64,000 bases of DNA from Beroe forskalii (Eukaryota > Ctenophora > Nuda > Beroida > Beroidae): positions 123,231 through 187,230 of the forward strand of contig WFMF01000341.1 in the NCBI GenBank assembly GCA_011033025.1. Reading direction: 5' to 3'. Below are positions 1-13,014 of the stretch, piece by piece. The translations under genes were made by a program, and so were the position numbers. Numbering within the stretch: the first letter of the stretch is position 1; every line of letters starts with the position of its first letter. The notes below the pieces were generated by a model. That model ran no database searches, was not told the DNA's origin, and saw nothing but the letters and a program-made list of their open reading frames with translations.

Positions 1-1448
1 CGTGACATGAGGAAGCTGGACTGACTGCAAATTATATTGCAACTATTATATATTGCAACTAATCAAAATCTCAGGATTTTCATTCTCTCTGCCGTAAATA
101 CTGCGTGTCGATGCAGTATATACTGACTGAGGGGCCCAAAATGGTAAACAAAAGTAAAGCTTAATAACTTTGGCTGCGTTCGAACTTTCTTTATGAAAAA
201 CAATTTTTCGGCCATATCTCCGCGCTTGGATCTCAAAAATGAATTTCAACTCCAGTTCCACGATGCCATGAAAATACCAAAAATTTTGAAATTTTCATTA
301 AATACGCAATGATGCAAACATCATGCTTATCTCCATATATATAACAAGATCTGATCTTGTGATATATTGTCACATTTTTGCGTCGCCAAAATACTAGAAA
401 TGAAATAGACGTATCTACAATGCTTTCGGGGCAAACTTAATGAAACTTCCAGGATATTTAGATATTTCGATCAAAGTTAGAGCATTGTGGCAATTATGAC
501 GGAATTTCATTTTTGGTCCCAAAACGGAGGTATGGCCGAATACGGAAGATCCGTTTTTTACCATGAAGCTTCGAACACAGCCAAGCATTACAGCATTACT
601 TTTGATAACTTTTTTGTGCCACCCGTTAGTACTTATAATTGTTATTAAAGTTTTACATATGTTTCAAATTCGCACGGGTGTTACGTACAGGAGCTGAGTG
701 CTTCTCTGAAGTGACAGTTCACAATATAGCTCGTATAAACGGGAGGATCACATATAAATCTACTCTCTTATACCCCAAAATGATATAAAACAGCTCGAAC
801 AGCTCGAACAGCTCGCGCAAGAAGACTCCCTGTCTAAATATCAGTAACTATCATCCACCATCCCCTCAAGAGGGAGAAATCTCATATATTTCAAATATAT
901 GTGAATTCACTTTAAACTGTTTATAATTACATATTATATTCATAGGTACGAAGAACGCACATATTATATATATAAATATTGGTACCAACCTTCGAGCAAG
1001 AGGTCTTTATCAGCAAAACTGACAGCCTTGCAAACGTTAAGAAGTTGAGTCAAACAATCACTCGGCTGTACCTGTATGAAATACAAATGATATATGATAG
1101 AAATTATACGATAGAGAGAGATTGTCGATATCAAGCTTTTAATCCAATTTTTATAAACATCGTTGATAATATCCGAGATAAATGATAAAAGTATTTGTCA
1201 GTCGTTCTTACAATCTTCATCTCTGTATTTATGATAACGAGCATGGCAAATATATATTTGCTTCAAGGATACTAAGATTATCATATATTGATATTTAATG
1301 TTATTCTCCATATGCGCATAAAGGTCTCTCTCAATATATTATTCTGGGTCTCTCTCTCTCCATCTCTTAACCAAGACCGGGGTTAAACAGGAGACCATTT
1401 CAGCTCCCTACCCATAAACCACTGCTTCACCATGATATATATATTTAA

Positions 1449-1525
1449 GAGAAATAGGCGGTGCAACGTCATCAACTCCCTTCATTGAGCTATGATAATG
1501 ACGTCATCCTACCCGCCTATTTCTC
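1449..1525. repeat. Short inverted-repeat element containing a CRE-like site
   Basis: Thirteen-base arms GAGAAATAGGCGG (1449-1461) and its reverse complement (1513-1525) enclose about 50 bases. The interior carries TATGATAATGACGTCA, and the consensus CRE palindrome TGACGTCA sits at 1499-1506. Part of this interior recurs inverted near 10636. It may be a tiny non-autonomous DNA transposon or a regulatory hairpin; no target duplication is obvious. Confidence 0.55.
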
Positions 1526-2027
1526 CTGCGCGGAGTATAATATAAGCTACGGCTGCTTCGCATAGTTAAGTGTTTTAATTTCAGACTAAACACGTCTACT
1601 TCAACTCTCTGCTGCGTTTTATAGAGCGAGCATCGCTGCCTGACATGTTTTACCACCGTAGTAAAATATAATTCAGGTTGTAACCTTGACAGGTAGTAGA
1701 TGTGATGCGGGAGTGACGTCAGCACCAGGGGTTTCAATGGAGCGACGATGACGTAAAAACCGCGTATTTTTTGGTTCACGGCGTATATATATATGTTTAA
1801 TTGTGTGAGATAAATTCACATTTCATAAAGATCAGAGCAAGGGGGTGAGACAGGAGCTCCCTGTTATATTAAACAGCCGCGATATATATAATGAAATCTG
1901 CTTTATAAATCATCATAGATCCATCATATACTCCTACTACTACTCGACAGTGTATGAGACACACGCTGAGGTGGGCAATGCTAACATTATATTACCCGTA
2001 TAGGTTCCTGAAATCGTCATGACAAGG

Positions 2028-2095
2028 ACCAATCACCAGCCGAGTTTACGATCTCAACTCGGTACTCGCGCACGACGATTGGTGAATGTCAAATG
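2028..2095. promoter_or_regulatory. Inverted pair of CCAAT-type motifs
   Basis: ACCAATCAC at 2028 and GATTGGTGAATGTCAAATG at 2077 face each other about 50 bases apart. The right half closely matches the 29-base CCAAT repeat at 61454-61539, so this is more likely a dispersed repeat than a chance pair. CCAAT is the known NF-Y binding core; whether it acts here is unknown. Confidence 0.4.
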
Positions 2096-2675
2096 AACCT
2101 TGGGGTAAGCTACTATAATATCGATACGTTATAGATCCTGACCGACTGACAGCAGTTAAAGGGAGTTGGTAGTTGAGATGGTGAAGGTTTTAAAATCATG
2201 TCACATTTTATTGCTGAAGAAATCGGTGAAATTGTTAAATGACTACGTTTCGGAGGGGTAGAATATCGCATGGTTAAGTGCCGTCCATTTGAAAATGAAC
2301 CATTCGAACATGGACCATTCGGAAAATTAGAAATAAAATCAATTTGAGTTCCTGATGTCACTCAGTATTGGGAGAACGAAATATTTTCCATCTCAATTCA
2401 AAAGGTGAAAGGACGCTGGCCATAGCAGGAAGGACGCTGTCCATGGCAGGAAGGACGCTGGCACAGAGAGTACGGTAGCGTGAAGGAACGAAGAGTAGTG
2501 GACGAAAGCTATCCATCCTAGCATCCTTGCACCCTCTCCCAAATCATTGCAATGGCAGTGCTTTCGAGCACATACTATTGGATATTGGTACACTATTAAT
2601 GTATCCCAATACAACCCATTATCAACCTACTAACCCTCAAGCAACCTTCTAGCGACTTGGTAACCTTCAAGCAAC

Positions 2676-2839
2676 TTAATCAGAAATAGGACGAGTAGAG
2701 TGGTTACGAACATCTTCAATTGTAACAATTAAAACGTCGTGTTCTTGTGATATTTCAATGAATATATCATTCATCATAGTCATACATTCTCAAATTTGAT
2801 TGTATAAAGTAGTGTTGTACTCGTCCTATTTCTGATTAA
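2676..2839. mobile_element. 164-bp MITE with perfect 22-bp terminal inverted repeats
   Basis: The ends are exact reverse complements over 22 bases, starting TTAATCAGAAATAGGACG at 2676 and mirrored at 2818-2839. The interior is non-coding. A stretch of about 32 bases of the inner right part recurs in inverted orientation at 12578-12612, so the family is dispersed. The TTAA at each tip could be a target duplication, but the superfamily is not determined. Confidence 0.75.
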
Positions 2840-2870
2840 ATTGACGAAGAAATCCCTATTCTACACACCA

Positions 2871-3012
2871 TTCAAGCAACTCACTAGCAACTTACCAACC
2901 CTCCGACTCTCTAGCAAATCTCCGACTCTCTAGCAACCCTCCGACTCTCTAGCAACCTACTAGCAACTCTCTAGCAACACACTAGCAACCCCCTAGCAAC
3001 CCACTAGCAACT
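2871..3012 (+). repeat. Degenerate CTAGCAAC tandem repeat
   Basis: About ten copies of CTAGCAAC or close variants are spaced by short pyrimidine-rich linkers such as CCTCCGACTCT. No coding content is apparent. Confidence 0.8.
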
Positions 3013-3078
3013 CACCTTCTTGTTAGCCAGCAGCATCTGTTCCATCAGCAGCGCCAGCGCATTGTAACCGTCGTGGTG

Positions 3079-3138
3079 TAACTGACTGAAATGGAAGCGG
3101 AGTTTAGATAACTGACTGAAATGGAAGCGGAGTTTAAA
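3079..3138 (+). repeat. 30-bp direct duplication
   Basis: Two adjacent near-identical 30-base units begin TAACTGACTGAAATGGAAGC, followed by a partial third copy of GGCGGAGTTTAGACCTT. It is a recent small tandem duplication. Confidence 0.8.
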
Positions 3139-6017
3139 CCTTGGGCGGAGTTTAGACCTTAGGCTAATAAGTGTGGGTTGAATAACCCCCTGTGATATTT
3201 TATTCAGAAAGATGATTCTGAATATTTCAAAAAATACCTAGAACTTTTCAGCTGGAAATTAAACTGGAAAATTCTGTGGTAATATTTTTGGAAAAATTGG
3301 AATTATCATTCCGAGAGAGGGAGTAGGATTTAGAAACATTTCCAATCATCCAATCAAATTCTAGATCTATGTTCCTGGTTGTCCACCACGAATAAATAAA
3401 ATGTCGATGTGTCTTAAAACCAATATATTTCGCGAACAAGAAAAACACCCATGTTTTATTTCGATTAAAATGCAGCTCTCGGTATTTACAGATGATTATA
3501 TTCGCTACTTTCACCCACGTCAATCTGTCTCTCTAGCAGTAGTATGAAGTTTATGAAGATGATAGTTCCCATGTATATAATATGAATGACAGTTCCTAAC
3601 ATGAGATAATATATATGATAAACAGCCTGGTGCAACCCCAAATCAGTCTAAATGCAGCCGTCACGGTGTCACGGAATACTGAGCACCCAGGCGTCAGCAA
3701 CACACCACTTTAAATAATGATAATGACGTCACAGAGGAATGCCGAGTGTTATAACTCGACTAACTGAACTCCCCGCATCAGACGGTAGTAATGAAGTGTA
3801 GATATAAAACTTACAACGAGTTCATATCGAGTTAAAGAGGGTATAATTAATATTTGTTTGTTACAATTTTACTGCGTGCTCGCAAGAGATATAGACGTTT
3901 CGGCGTCACCAATTCATGTTTCTAAGAAGTGAAACTGCGACTGATCTCGACCGTCCTTTTTTGTGTGGGAAGGGTAGTATAAGTGAAAAATTCTGCGGTA
4001 AAGTCTGGTAAATTCGACGATAAACGGATGCTATTAAGTTTATATTTTAAGTATCTAATAGCAATGTTTGAAATTTTACTCCTGTAAGTAATGTAAATGA
4101 TTTAAAGAATTCATTAATGAGGTAAAACTCCAGTGAACGCGAAAAATGATAAAAAATGTTCGTGCCTTGAGTGACATTAGCGGACGATATATTCTTGATT
4201 AATTGGGTAAACCGGTTGTTAAGATAATCTTAATAAAATTTGTTATTAAATAAATAAACCGCTGTCCTCTGTGGAAGCTAACGCTGTTCCTCTATGCTAA
4301 TGCTCTGACACACAGGGCCTTTTGCCTTCATTTTATATTTATAAAAGTAAATTAGATAAAGTTATGCTATTTTCTCGGTAACAATCGGCATAAAATATAA
4401 GAATATTTGCATTCCATCACATTATCTGTGATTTGTTTGAATATGTTAATTGAGTAAAATTGTCACGGGGGACACGCTCGGTTACCACAGAAACGAACAC
4501 ACTTGTGGTGCACTTATAAAACTTAAATCACCACCGCCAGAGGTAGAGAGAACAGATTGTAAACTTTTGTAATATTTATCTAATGAAGACACTCGATTAG
4601 TTAGGGGACAAGTTAGAATTCAATTAGGAGCAATTCTCATGGCAGTTACAACCGTTTGGTAGTAGGAGTGAGGAAAACGTTACTGGTGATCTCTGAGGTC
4701 TGAAACGGTTACTAGCCAGTGGCTAGACGTGATGCCCATAATTTCAAACATTCAAGAGGATATAAATTTGATCCTCGGGTAGTAAAAATATCGCAGAAGT
4801 TTGGATGTTGTTACCTTCGTAAGATTCTCGTAAAACGCGTCAGAGAAGAATCCGTAATCACCTCAATCACTTCAAATTCAACTTTTTCATTTCAATTTCC
4901 AGAACTTACAATTTCGAAACCAATGTGAGACAATTCGATAGTGGTTGTTAACCGAGATAAATTTGTCTGTTAATTTTACCAAAAACCTACAAATAGTAAA
5001 TTACTTCCAAAAAATTCCCAATCCTCAAGACCTATAGATCGTCGCCACGCATTTGTAAAATTGTTACTATCTGCTATCCAGTTTCAGCCTAAAAAACTAA
5101 CGCTGTGGCTCCTCAAATATAATCTCATTTACTCAAATTAGTTTAAATGCGAAAGTAAAAAAGTAAGAAACTCGATTTGGTACCTCTAACCTGTAGTAAT
5201 AACCATTGCCCCCAGCACTGGCTCGTTATTTCAACACTCTCAAGTAGCGCAATTCACCACCCAAATCATTAGTAAATCTTCCCTTGGCTGAGTCGGCCGA
5301 TTAAATTAACGGCCCATTATGTTTCTCTGGAAGAGGGAATGAAAACAGGACGAAAATATTTCCATTGTGGGCTCCCAGTATTCACTAAACACGTGCAGAG
5401 GAGGAAAGAACGCCGAATTTGGGGGCGCTGGGTGAAAAATAGGCGTTTCAACGAGAACAGCTTCAGCATTTTAATCTATGATAACGATGCCATTCTCAAC
5501 CGCCTAATATTCTCACAAGAACCATGCTAGATGTACATAACAACCCGGTTGTCTCGCGTTAACCAAATGAGAATGATATAAAAAGATAGTTTAAAAGCAC
5601 CTCGACAACAACTCACCAGTTATATAATCTAGAAAATGTAATTTATAAAGGAGCACGCACGTTCATGAGTCACGAATATCATATCACGATGATGGAAGTT
5701 CGTTAGTTCCAGGATAAAGTATTTGTACAGATTGTATCAAATGTACCGATACTACAGCGGACATTATATTTGGACAGTGACATACTGACATACTCAACAC
5801 TTCGAGGGCCACTTAGGTACTTAACGAGCTGATTTATCTGATTCTATTAATCTAATATGTTAGTCCGCTGTGCCGTTAATATAATTTCAATTATTTACTT
5901 TTAACGATCGGATTGCACTGTATGACGGGTAGTAGGTTATATGATTTCAGAAAATAGTGAGACTCTTTCTTTCTCTCAGGTATTTCAAACGGTTTTACCC
6001 ATGAACAGGCAAATTTG

Positions 6018-6100
6018 TCTGTCCAGTATCTGTCCAGTGTCTGCCCAGTGTCTGTCCAGTGTCCAGTGTCTGTTCAGTGTCTGTCTGACAGTCTGTACTT
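6018..6100 (+). repeat. Short tandem repeat of TGTCCAGTGTC
   Basis: Imperfect 10-11 base units (TCTGTCCAGTG and variants) are repeated about seven times. The 63-codon frame crossing it owes its serine/cysteine/valine bias to the repeat and is not taken as a gene. Confidence 0.7.
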
Positions 6101-7199
6101 CTGTTTATCTAGCTGATCTAACAGTTTACTAGAATTTAGATTCGAATTTCACAACGGAAATTCGTAAAGAAGTCGTCAAAGAAAACTCTTTCATAAGTGT
6201 AAATCTAAAATTTCGATTTCAATTGTCAAGTAGAGAATCATTATTAGATTATTCGTGAAAACTTCGTGGAATTCAGAATTCATTATCCCTTGCCTTCATA
6301 ATGGACATTTCATCAAATCTTTGAAGTTTGATGGTCTAAAATCTGTACTTTTGAAGGATTGAGGAGGCAAGAAAATGCTGATAGCAAAGATACTAGCACC
6401 ATTAATTCATTAACTCACTAAGTTGGATTCTAGTAACTTTTAGTAAGAGCTGCAATTTCATTTTCGTACGACTTACGAATAGAATGGATCTTACTGAGCA
6501 CTCATACGTGGACGATAGTGAGCTATAGGCAGTATGGATCTGGGAATATTTTCTGTCAGAGGGAATATTCTCAAATTTATTTTATTATGAAAAAAACATA
6601 CTAGGCACGCGCTGAGACTTATTTGATCGCAGATAATAACCATTCACCATTTACTTTATAGAGGCGGTCAATTTCAACGAAAAATAATGATAAAGGTACT
6701 GAATCTGATCTTCTCAATAACTTACATTACCAAAGAAGCCTTCCACCAATCCCTTCTTCTAGAAGACTTTCCTTTAGCCCTCCAAAATATTTACTTTTCA
6801 AAATAAATATTCCCCTCACTGCATAGAAAATAAGTAATTCCAAGCTACAGAGCGTTAGTAAACCCTGTGCACTGCAGGCAGTAAAGCACTGTGGGCAGTA
6901 AAGCGCGACCAAGCAGCACTACAACAGCTACACTTTACACTCCCCGCACTTTTCCCTCTTTCCGTTCACTGCCGGCTAATTTTACGAGTACTTCGCTCCT
7001 ACTGAACCGTGTCGAACAAAGAACAGTCCACTTAGGCGTACGAACTTACGAAGCTATCTTTCTCTGTTTCGCCCTTCTCCGCAGAACATATTATATTGTT
7101 CTGGAACGCCGCCGCGCGAGTCACATGATATATTTATGTGCCGGAGGTGTCGTAATACGCATATAAATATCTGTCAAATTCTTGCGGAGTAGGAGGAGG

Positions 7200-8350
7200 C
7201 ATGAATCGTTTGCGGAGCGGGTCATGTGATATGAGGAGCGCGCGGCGTCGGTCGCGGACAAAGAACCGCTTCTACTTCTAGTTGTTATTTATTTTTTCTG
7301 TTTTATTCGTACCCTGTAATTGTGTCTCACGGACAATTTAATGGAGTGCCTGTGATGTGTCTTGGTTACCTAACACATGTAAAATTATTAAAGTTATATA
7401 CTATAACCCGGCTTTCAACTCGCTACGTACTATGATATAAAGTGTTTTACTTTGTTACAATTGGTTGTACCGCGCGTTCTTTCTTCCTTCCCTCTCAACT
7501 ATCTCTCTTCTCCTTTTTCCTCCTTCCTCCACCTCCTAAACAAAGCGGGCTCTCTTTCTCACCCCCTATATATCCTACCCTCTCTCCCTCTTCGTTATAT
7601 TATTATTATATTTATATATAACATATATCGAAACCGGTATATATATTATATTTAGTACCACTTAACAGTTCTCAGCGAGTAATTGCTGGTGATATGCGTG
7701 GTCACTCGAGCGTGACATGGACTAATTGGCGTCAACTAGCTACCAGGACACCGGGTAATGAGAGCTAATTAGCAAATACTACTCTCCTTCACGCAGCACA
7801 TGCACCAACAAATAAACTGTAGGGGAGGAGAGGAGAAGAGTAGGCGGACAACATGATGTCGTTTTTATGGGGAAATGTTGTGAGTATTGATGATGGGGAT
7901 AACCGCCTATTTTTTGTGCCGCGCGCGGACAATATATATAGATATATATTATAAACGACAGCTCCTTTCACACTTTTATATGGATGAAGTGAAATGATAC
8001 TTGCGCATATTGTCAATAACTTCTGTCGAATATAATATACAACATACTAAAGAATATATATATAGCAAATATTTTTGTCAGATATGCGTGCTGTAGAATT
8101 TGTTTTAAACGGAGATATAGCGAATTTTCGTTTATATTTACATACCTGACCATGAGCTTGTAAACGAAGACCTTGTTTTGTGCTCCCCCATCATCCAACT
8201 GTTGCATGGTGTCATTATCTATCATGTCCTGCAGCAGTATATATATAGGTATATATATAATATATATCGCTATAAGAGGGGAGAGACGGAACGAAACTCT
8301 TAGTCAATCAGCAAGTTTCAGCCCGACAAAGGGAGGTTAATTGTACTATG
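7200..8350. other. Non-coding stretch with poly-pyrimidine tract and TA repeats
   Basis: The block holds a GC-richer patch with CGCGCGGCG near 7240, a poly-pyrimidine run at about 7480-7550, and TATATA runs near 7600, 7930 and 8240. Around 7900 the string AACCGCCTATTT resembles one arm of the element at 1449-1525. No gene is supported. Confidence 0.4.
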
Positions 8351-8353
8351 AGA

Positions 8354-8492
8354 GGTTTTGTAACTAGCAAAAATTTCAAACCGCGATATTATGCACCGAG
8401 CGCGAAGCGCGAGGGTATAATAACACATTAAGACCGAGGCCGAAGGCCGAGGTTTTAATGAAAGGTTTGCAGTTTTTGCGAGTTACAAAACC
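8354..8492. repeat. Fold-back element with two internal hairpins
   Basis: Outer 29-base arms (8354-8382 and 8464-8492) pair at about 26 of 29 positions. Between them are two independent short hairpins, one centred on GAGCGCGAAGCGCGAG (near 8399) and one on CCGAGGCCGAAGGCCGAGG (near 8434). The architecture, an outer inverted repeat enclosing a row of perfect small hairpins, recurs at 29006-29173 and 61037-61190 with unrelated sequence. Confidence 0.75.
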
Positions 8493-10140
8493 GAATTATG
8501 CAACGACAATACATGAAGGTATATATATTTCGTAATTCTGTATAATTCAAGCAAGAATATGAGAATATGTAGTGTTATTGGCTTGTCTAGTATTTGAGCT
8601 ATTGTAAAAAGTGCAGCTACCGTATCCTTCAGTGTGAAATCTGCGGTCTGTCACCCCAGTGTTCATTTCTAACACCTCTCCCTCCTATAGTAAGGTCACG
8701 TTTTGAGAAACACCAGAGTACAGTGCCAAAATGGTTTTATTATCAACTGTAGTTCCACTTTTTTGGCACTGTAGTTGCACTTTTTAAAAAGTGTAACTGT
8801 TTTAGCGTGCATAATGGGTATAAAGGAGCACTGCGTAAACCTCCTTAGAAGTTGCATAATTTGGATAATCAAACGACGACCAATAAAGTGTTTATTAGTA
8901 CGTATTACTTTTGAAAATTCTCATATAAACGCTGTGGTAACCGCGGAACTGTTGGTAGAAGGTTAATAACATAGAGCAAGGAGAAGAGAGGGTTGTATGG
9001 AGGAGGAAATAACGCAGAGAAGCGTAAATTTATAATTATTATTATTCTCTGAATTATATATATCAGGAGGATTCGTTATATATATTTGGGAATTTAATGG
9101 TACGACCAGGGAATTATCGAGTAGGGGTGAACTGTGAATTTGAAAGGTGTGCAGGAGGGCATGACATTTACACCAAATCAGTCTGTACGGTCTATAATGG
9201 TCTTCGATCAAGTCGGGATGCAAGTGCTAAGTTAAAGGAGGGCTCAGACAAAAGGGAAATATTAGCGAGTAGTCTAAAGCTCATCAAAACCTGGAAAAAT
9301 TTCTCATCTTTGATGCAATAATTTACTAATTTTGAAGTAAGGAATGTTGACATCAGAATTTAAACTACCTGTCAAGCGTCAAAATATTTCCTCAAAGTTA
9401 GTATTTAATTATCGAAGAGTTTTAACTAGAGTTTTCACATGTCAATATGGTGTTTTACAGTAAGTTTAGTTTAAAATTAGTTCAGAATTAAAACTTTCCA
9501 ATTTTTCGAGTGTTAATTTTTAGATGCATAATATGTAAGTAAATTGTAAAACTTAAAAGTAATGAAGTCCCCTAATAAAGTCTCATCAAAGGTTTTTTCC
9601 TCATCGTCCATAAGTTAAGTTCAGTTTTTGGAGAATATCATGTAATTGTCAAAATGCATGGATTAAAGGATAATTTACAAGAAATGACTGAATTGTTGTA
9701 AATTTGATTCCTTGAATATTGAAATTATTGTTCTTGAAATCAAATGAAATTCATCTAAAGAATCCATGATTAAATCATGAATCTAAAATAATATATTGAA
9801 TTTTAAAGTCAGTCACAGTTTATTTTATGTCAAACACTTTCATGTTCTCATCTTAATATCTTACAATCGGGAGAATATCAGCAATAAAAGAATTAACAAA
9901 TGTCACTTAAAAAAGATAATGAACTATCTCACCACTCATGACCGACACGAAAGACAACAATGACAAAATACGATTGTAATGAAATAAAGAAATAAAGGTC
10001 TCGAATAAGCATGAGTAGGACGAGGGTTATATATTAAAATCAGGATACTACGGACAACTATTATATAAAATCCAGAGCTAGTAAATTAAATATATATTCA
10101 ATCTGGCGAACTATCAAAGAAAGTTACGCAGTACACGGCA
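8493..10140. other. Non-coding AT-rich DNA
   Basis: Frames of up to 86 codons are present but overlap TATATA and GGAGGA simple sequence and show no domain. I see nothing else specific. Confidence 0.4.
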
Positions 10141-10144
10141 TTAC

Positions 10145-10192
10145 ATCACGTGATGATGTCACGTGATAATGTCACGTGATAATGTCACGTGA
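10145..10192. promoter_or_regulatory. Four CACGTG sites at exact 13-bp spacing
   Basis: CACGTG cores start at 10147, 10160, 10173 and 10186, each inside TCACGTGA and separated by exactly 13 bases. CACGTG is the E-box core bound by bHLH-ZIP factors (USF, MITF/TFE, MYC). A 13-base minisatellite would give the same picture, so a regulatory role is only inferred. Confidence 0.55.
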
Positions 10193-13000
10193 CAAGGCAC
10201 TGGGACACACTGGCACGGTGTCTAAATTCCAGGCGTTACCATGGTGACCATGGGGTAAGCGGGTCTGACATAATCGGGGGTAGACATTACTGCAACTATA
10301 CAACAGACGAATGTCATAGGACAGACTGCACAAATGCACGGCTCTGATTGGCTCACATGATTTACATTAGAATGTCCCATGGATTACAAGGATAAAGGGT
10401 AGCTTTTGTTAGTTAATACAATCCATATAAATAGTTAATACACCTATATATCGCAATATATTACGATTACTAATGCAAATCATTGGAAATTAGCCGGGGG
10501 ATTGGAGAGGGCTTAGTGCTCTGATTAGAACAATCTGACAAAATATCATCAATATTTTATATAGCGAGCATGTCCCCGGGTTATTGGTGTATGTCGCGCA
10601 CTTTACCCACTTTCCACAAAATATACCCGTGGGTATGACGTCATTATCATAGCTTAACATGGAGTGTTGATGACGTTTGAGAAGTCTGTGTGTGGGGTGC
10701 AGGGCGCTGCTAAGGGGGCAGCACTTGTGTGCTAAGAGCCAGCCCCCTAATTCCCAGCTATTTACTTTGTAACTTGGAAGTTAACGGTAATCCGACTTCA
10801 GACACACTCAGACACACCAAGTTATTGAAGTTCCAGAACTCTATTGCACCCACGCCGGTGGTGTTAAGACAAGCCTACAAATCTCACCAGTAGAGCTTGG
10901 CAAGACTTATCGATCACGCCGGATTTTGAAATATAGCAGGAGCTGAAAATGGTAAAACGTATAATAACGGTCGTTCTTTTGGTAAAATAATGAGCAATGA
11001 CCTTTGAAGAAAGATTCCATAAATAATTCGATTAAACCCATCTTCTCAGCAATTATTCTCAGCAATTAGCGATACTTAGCTACAAAGTCACTCAAAGTAA
11101 CTTTCGTTCCACTGAAGAAAAAAATCATGTCTTCGATTAGAAGTATCGAATCTCATTTGTCACAAAAAAGTATAAAACACCTCAAAATCTCTATCTCTCG
11201 CGCGAACGTTATAAAACATTTAAAACATCCACCGATATACGCTGCACACGTGACATATTCTATAGAATAGCTGCTAGTGCACCACAACAGGCAATTAATT
11301 TAAAAGTAGCAAGTCAAGTAATACCGAACATATTACCAACTACCCAGAAAAGTACATGATAAAGTAAAACACCTCTTATCTATATAGCTCGCTGATAACA
11401 GAAAATATCTATCGTATGCGATAATATGTTATCATATTAAATAAATACTCCATATATATTGGCCTATCATAACCAGTAGAAGCTCTCTCTCGTCCAGTAG
11501 CAGCTATCAGTACTTCTGTTCATTTTACCACCCCTCATTATTAATTAGATATATCTCTAAAAACCACTGCTTCTTCCTTCTGTAATGGCATACTGTAGCA
11601 GCTCAGAGATCAATGAAATATCTATGAGCGGGGAACAGGAAAATAAAAGGAGGTATTTTATGTCAGAAATTCACCATTTTAAGTCAAGATGTGGACGTCA
11701 CAATCCGGCGTCTGCTATTTGATTGAGACCTTTTATTAATACCTACGTGTTGTATTATATAATGTGTTTAAGGTTTTACAAAAAAAAGAGAGAGGAGAAA
11801 CATTCGTCAGAAGTTCGTGACGGCGGATTTGGTTTACCATTATCCACGGTCTTTTCTCCTTCGGTGATATATATTAGTATTGCGTGTGGCAACAACAACA
11901 ACATGGGCATCATCGTAATGATATGGATACATATAAATGAGAGGCGTACGAAAAACATAGACGGGGTAGCGTCGTTATCGCACTATTTAAAACTATGATA
12001 ATGACGTCATAACGAGCTAATTATTTTCGGTTTTTGGCGTTGAGATGGGCAGGTTTATGGAAGATGCACCTTGTCAAAGACGTGGGAAAGGACGTATCCT
12101 GAGTAGTAAATAGATTTATCACTCAAATGGAGAGCAGGTTATGTAACGTGTCAATTGTCAAAGCTTCGCTCTGATTGATATATCCATTCATATACTGCAG
12201 TCCTCTGAGTGTTATTATAATGTGGCCCCTTATTTATCTTTATTTGATGGCAAAGAAAGGGACACTTCACTGTGTAATGGAGCATCGGAACCCTCTAAAC
12301 TCAAGATTATTTGATTTTGTACTTGATACTGTATCAAGTAAAATAATCAACATACCCCTTGCACTCAATGTAATAAATCACAATAATCTAAAAATACAAT
12401 GCAAACTGCTGCACAAATAATAAAATATGATATAGGAGGCTGTTTAGTCCCAAATAACTGATACAACAAACAGCAACGGAACGTGATCTGACGAATTTGA
12501 TACATTGTCGGAGAGCATCGCGCCATTTAATCGGTCACGTAAATTAAGCAGTTGATGAATTATAAGCAGTGATATGAACTTTACAACACTACTTCAAACA
12601 ATCAAATTTGAGATTTCCTGATGGCGTTGAAGTTTCAACGAAATTAATTGAATTTCAGAAAAAGAAGAGAATACAGAAAATTTTTCATTTTATTATGCGG
12701 CTCATGAACAATTATCCCATATTTCAGTTGAGATATGAATATCATCTATAAAAATCAGGGATAAGATGGTCATGGCAGAATAAATCTATTATAGTTGAAC
12801 TAGGTGGAGCTATAAACACATGTGTTGCTCCCGCAATGAAACCAATACTGAGAATAAAGACTCAGATTTACATTGATTAGTTTAAACATAAAAGAAATAA
12901 AAGCAATTTCACCTGTATAAGCCGTTACTTCAAACTCAATGAAGGTAAAAGATTCCGCGTTATTCTAAGACGATCCCAGTAAGTACAATAACACGTGTGC
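10193..13000. other. Non-coding DNA with CRE-like repeats and a MITE fragment
   Basis: TGACGTCA occurs at 10636 and 12002, each next to the TTATCATAG block also seen near 1490 and 3716. A fragment of the 2676-2839 MITE lies at 12578-12612 in inverted orientation. The frames of 60-91 codons here are low-complexity and are not supported as genes. Confidence 0.4.
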
Positions 13001-13014
13001 GATGATCAATGATC

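Larger units (their letters stand above)
1..7200. other. Intergenic or undetected-intron DNA, no gene supported
   Basis: Open frames here are all under about 95 codons, AT-rich, and lack recognisable domains or paired splice sites in a consistent frame. The stretch holds small inverted-repeat elements, short tandem repeats and isolated promoter-like motifs that are listed separately. The remainder is AT-rich sequence in which I see nothing specific. It could be intergenic DNA or the intron of a gene lying outside the window. Confidence 0.5.
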
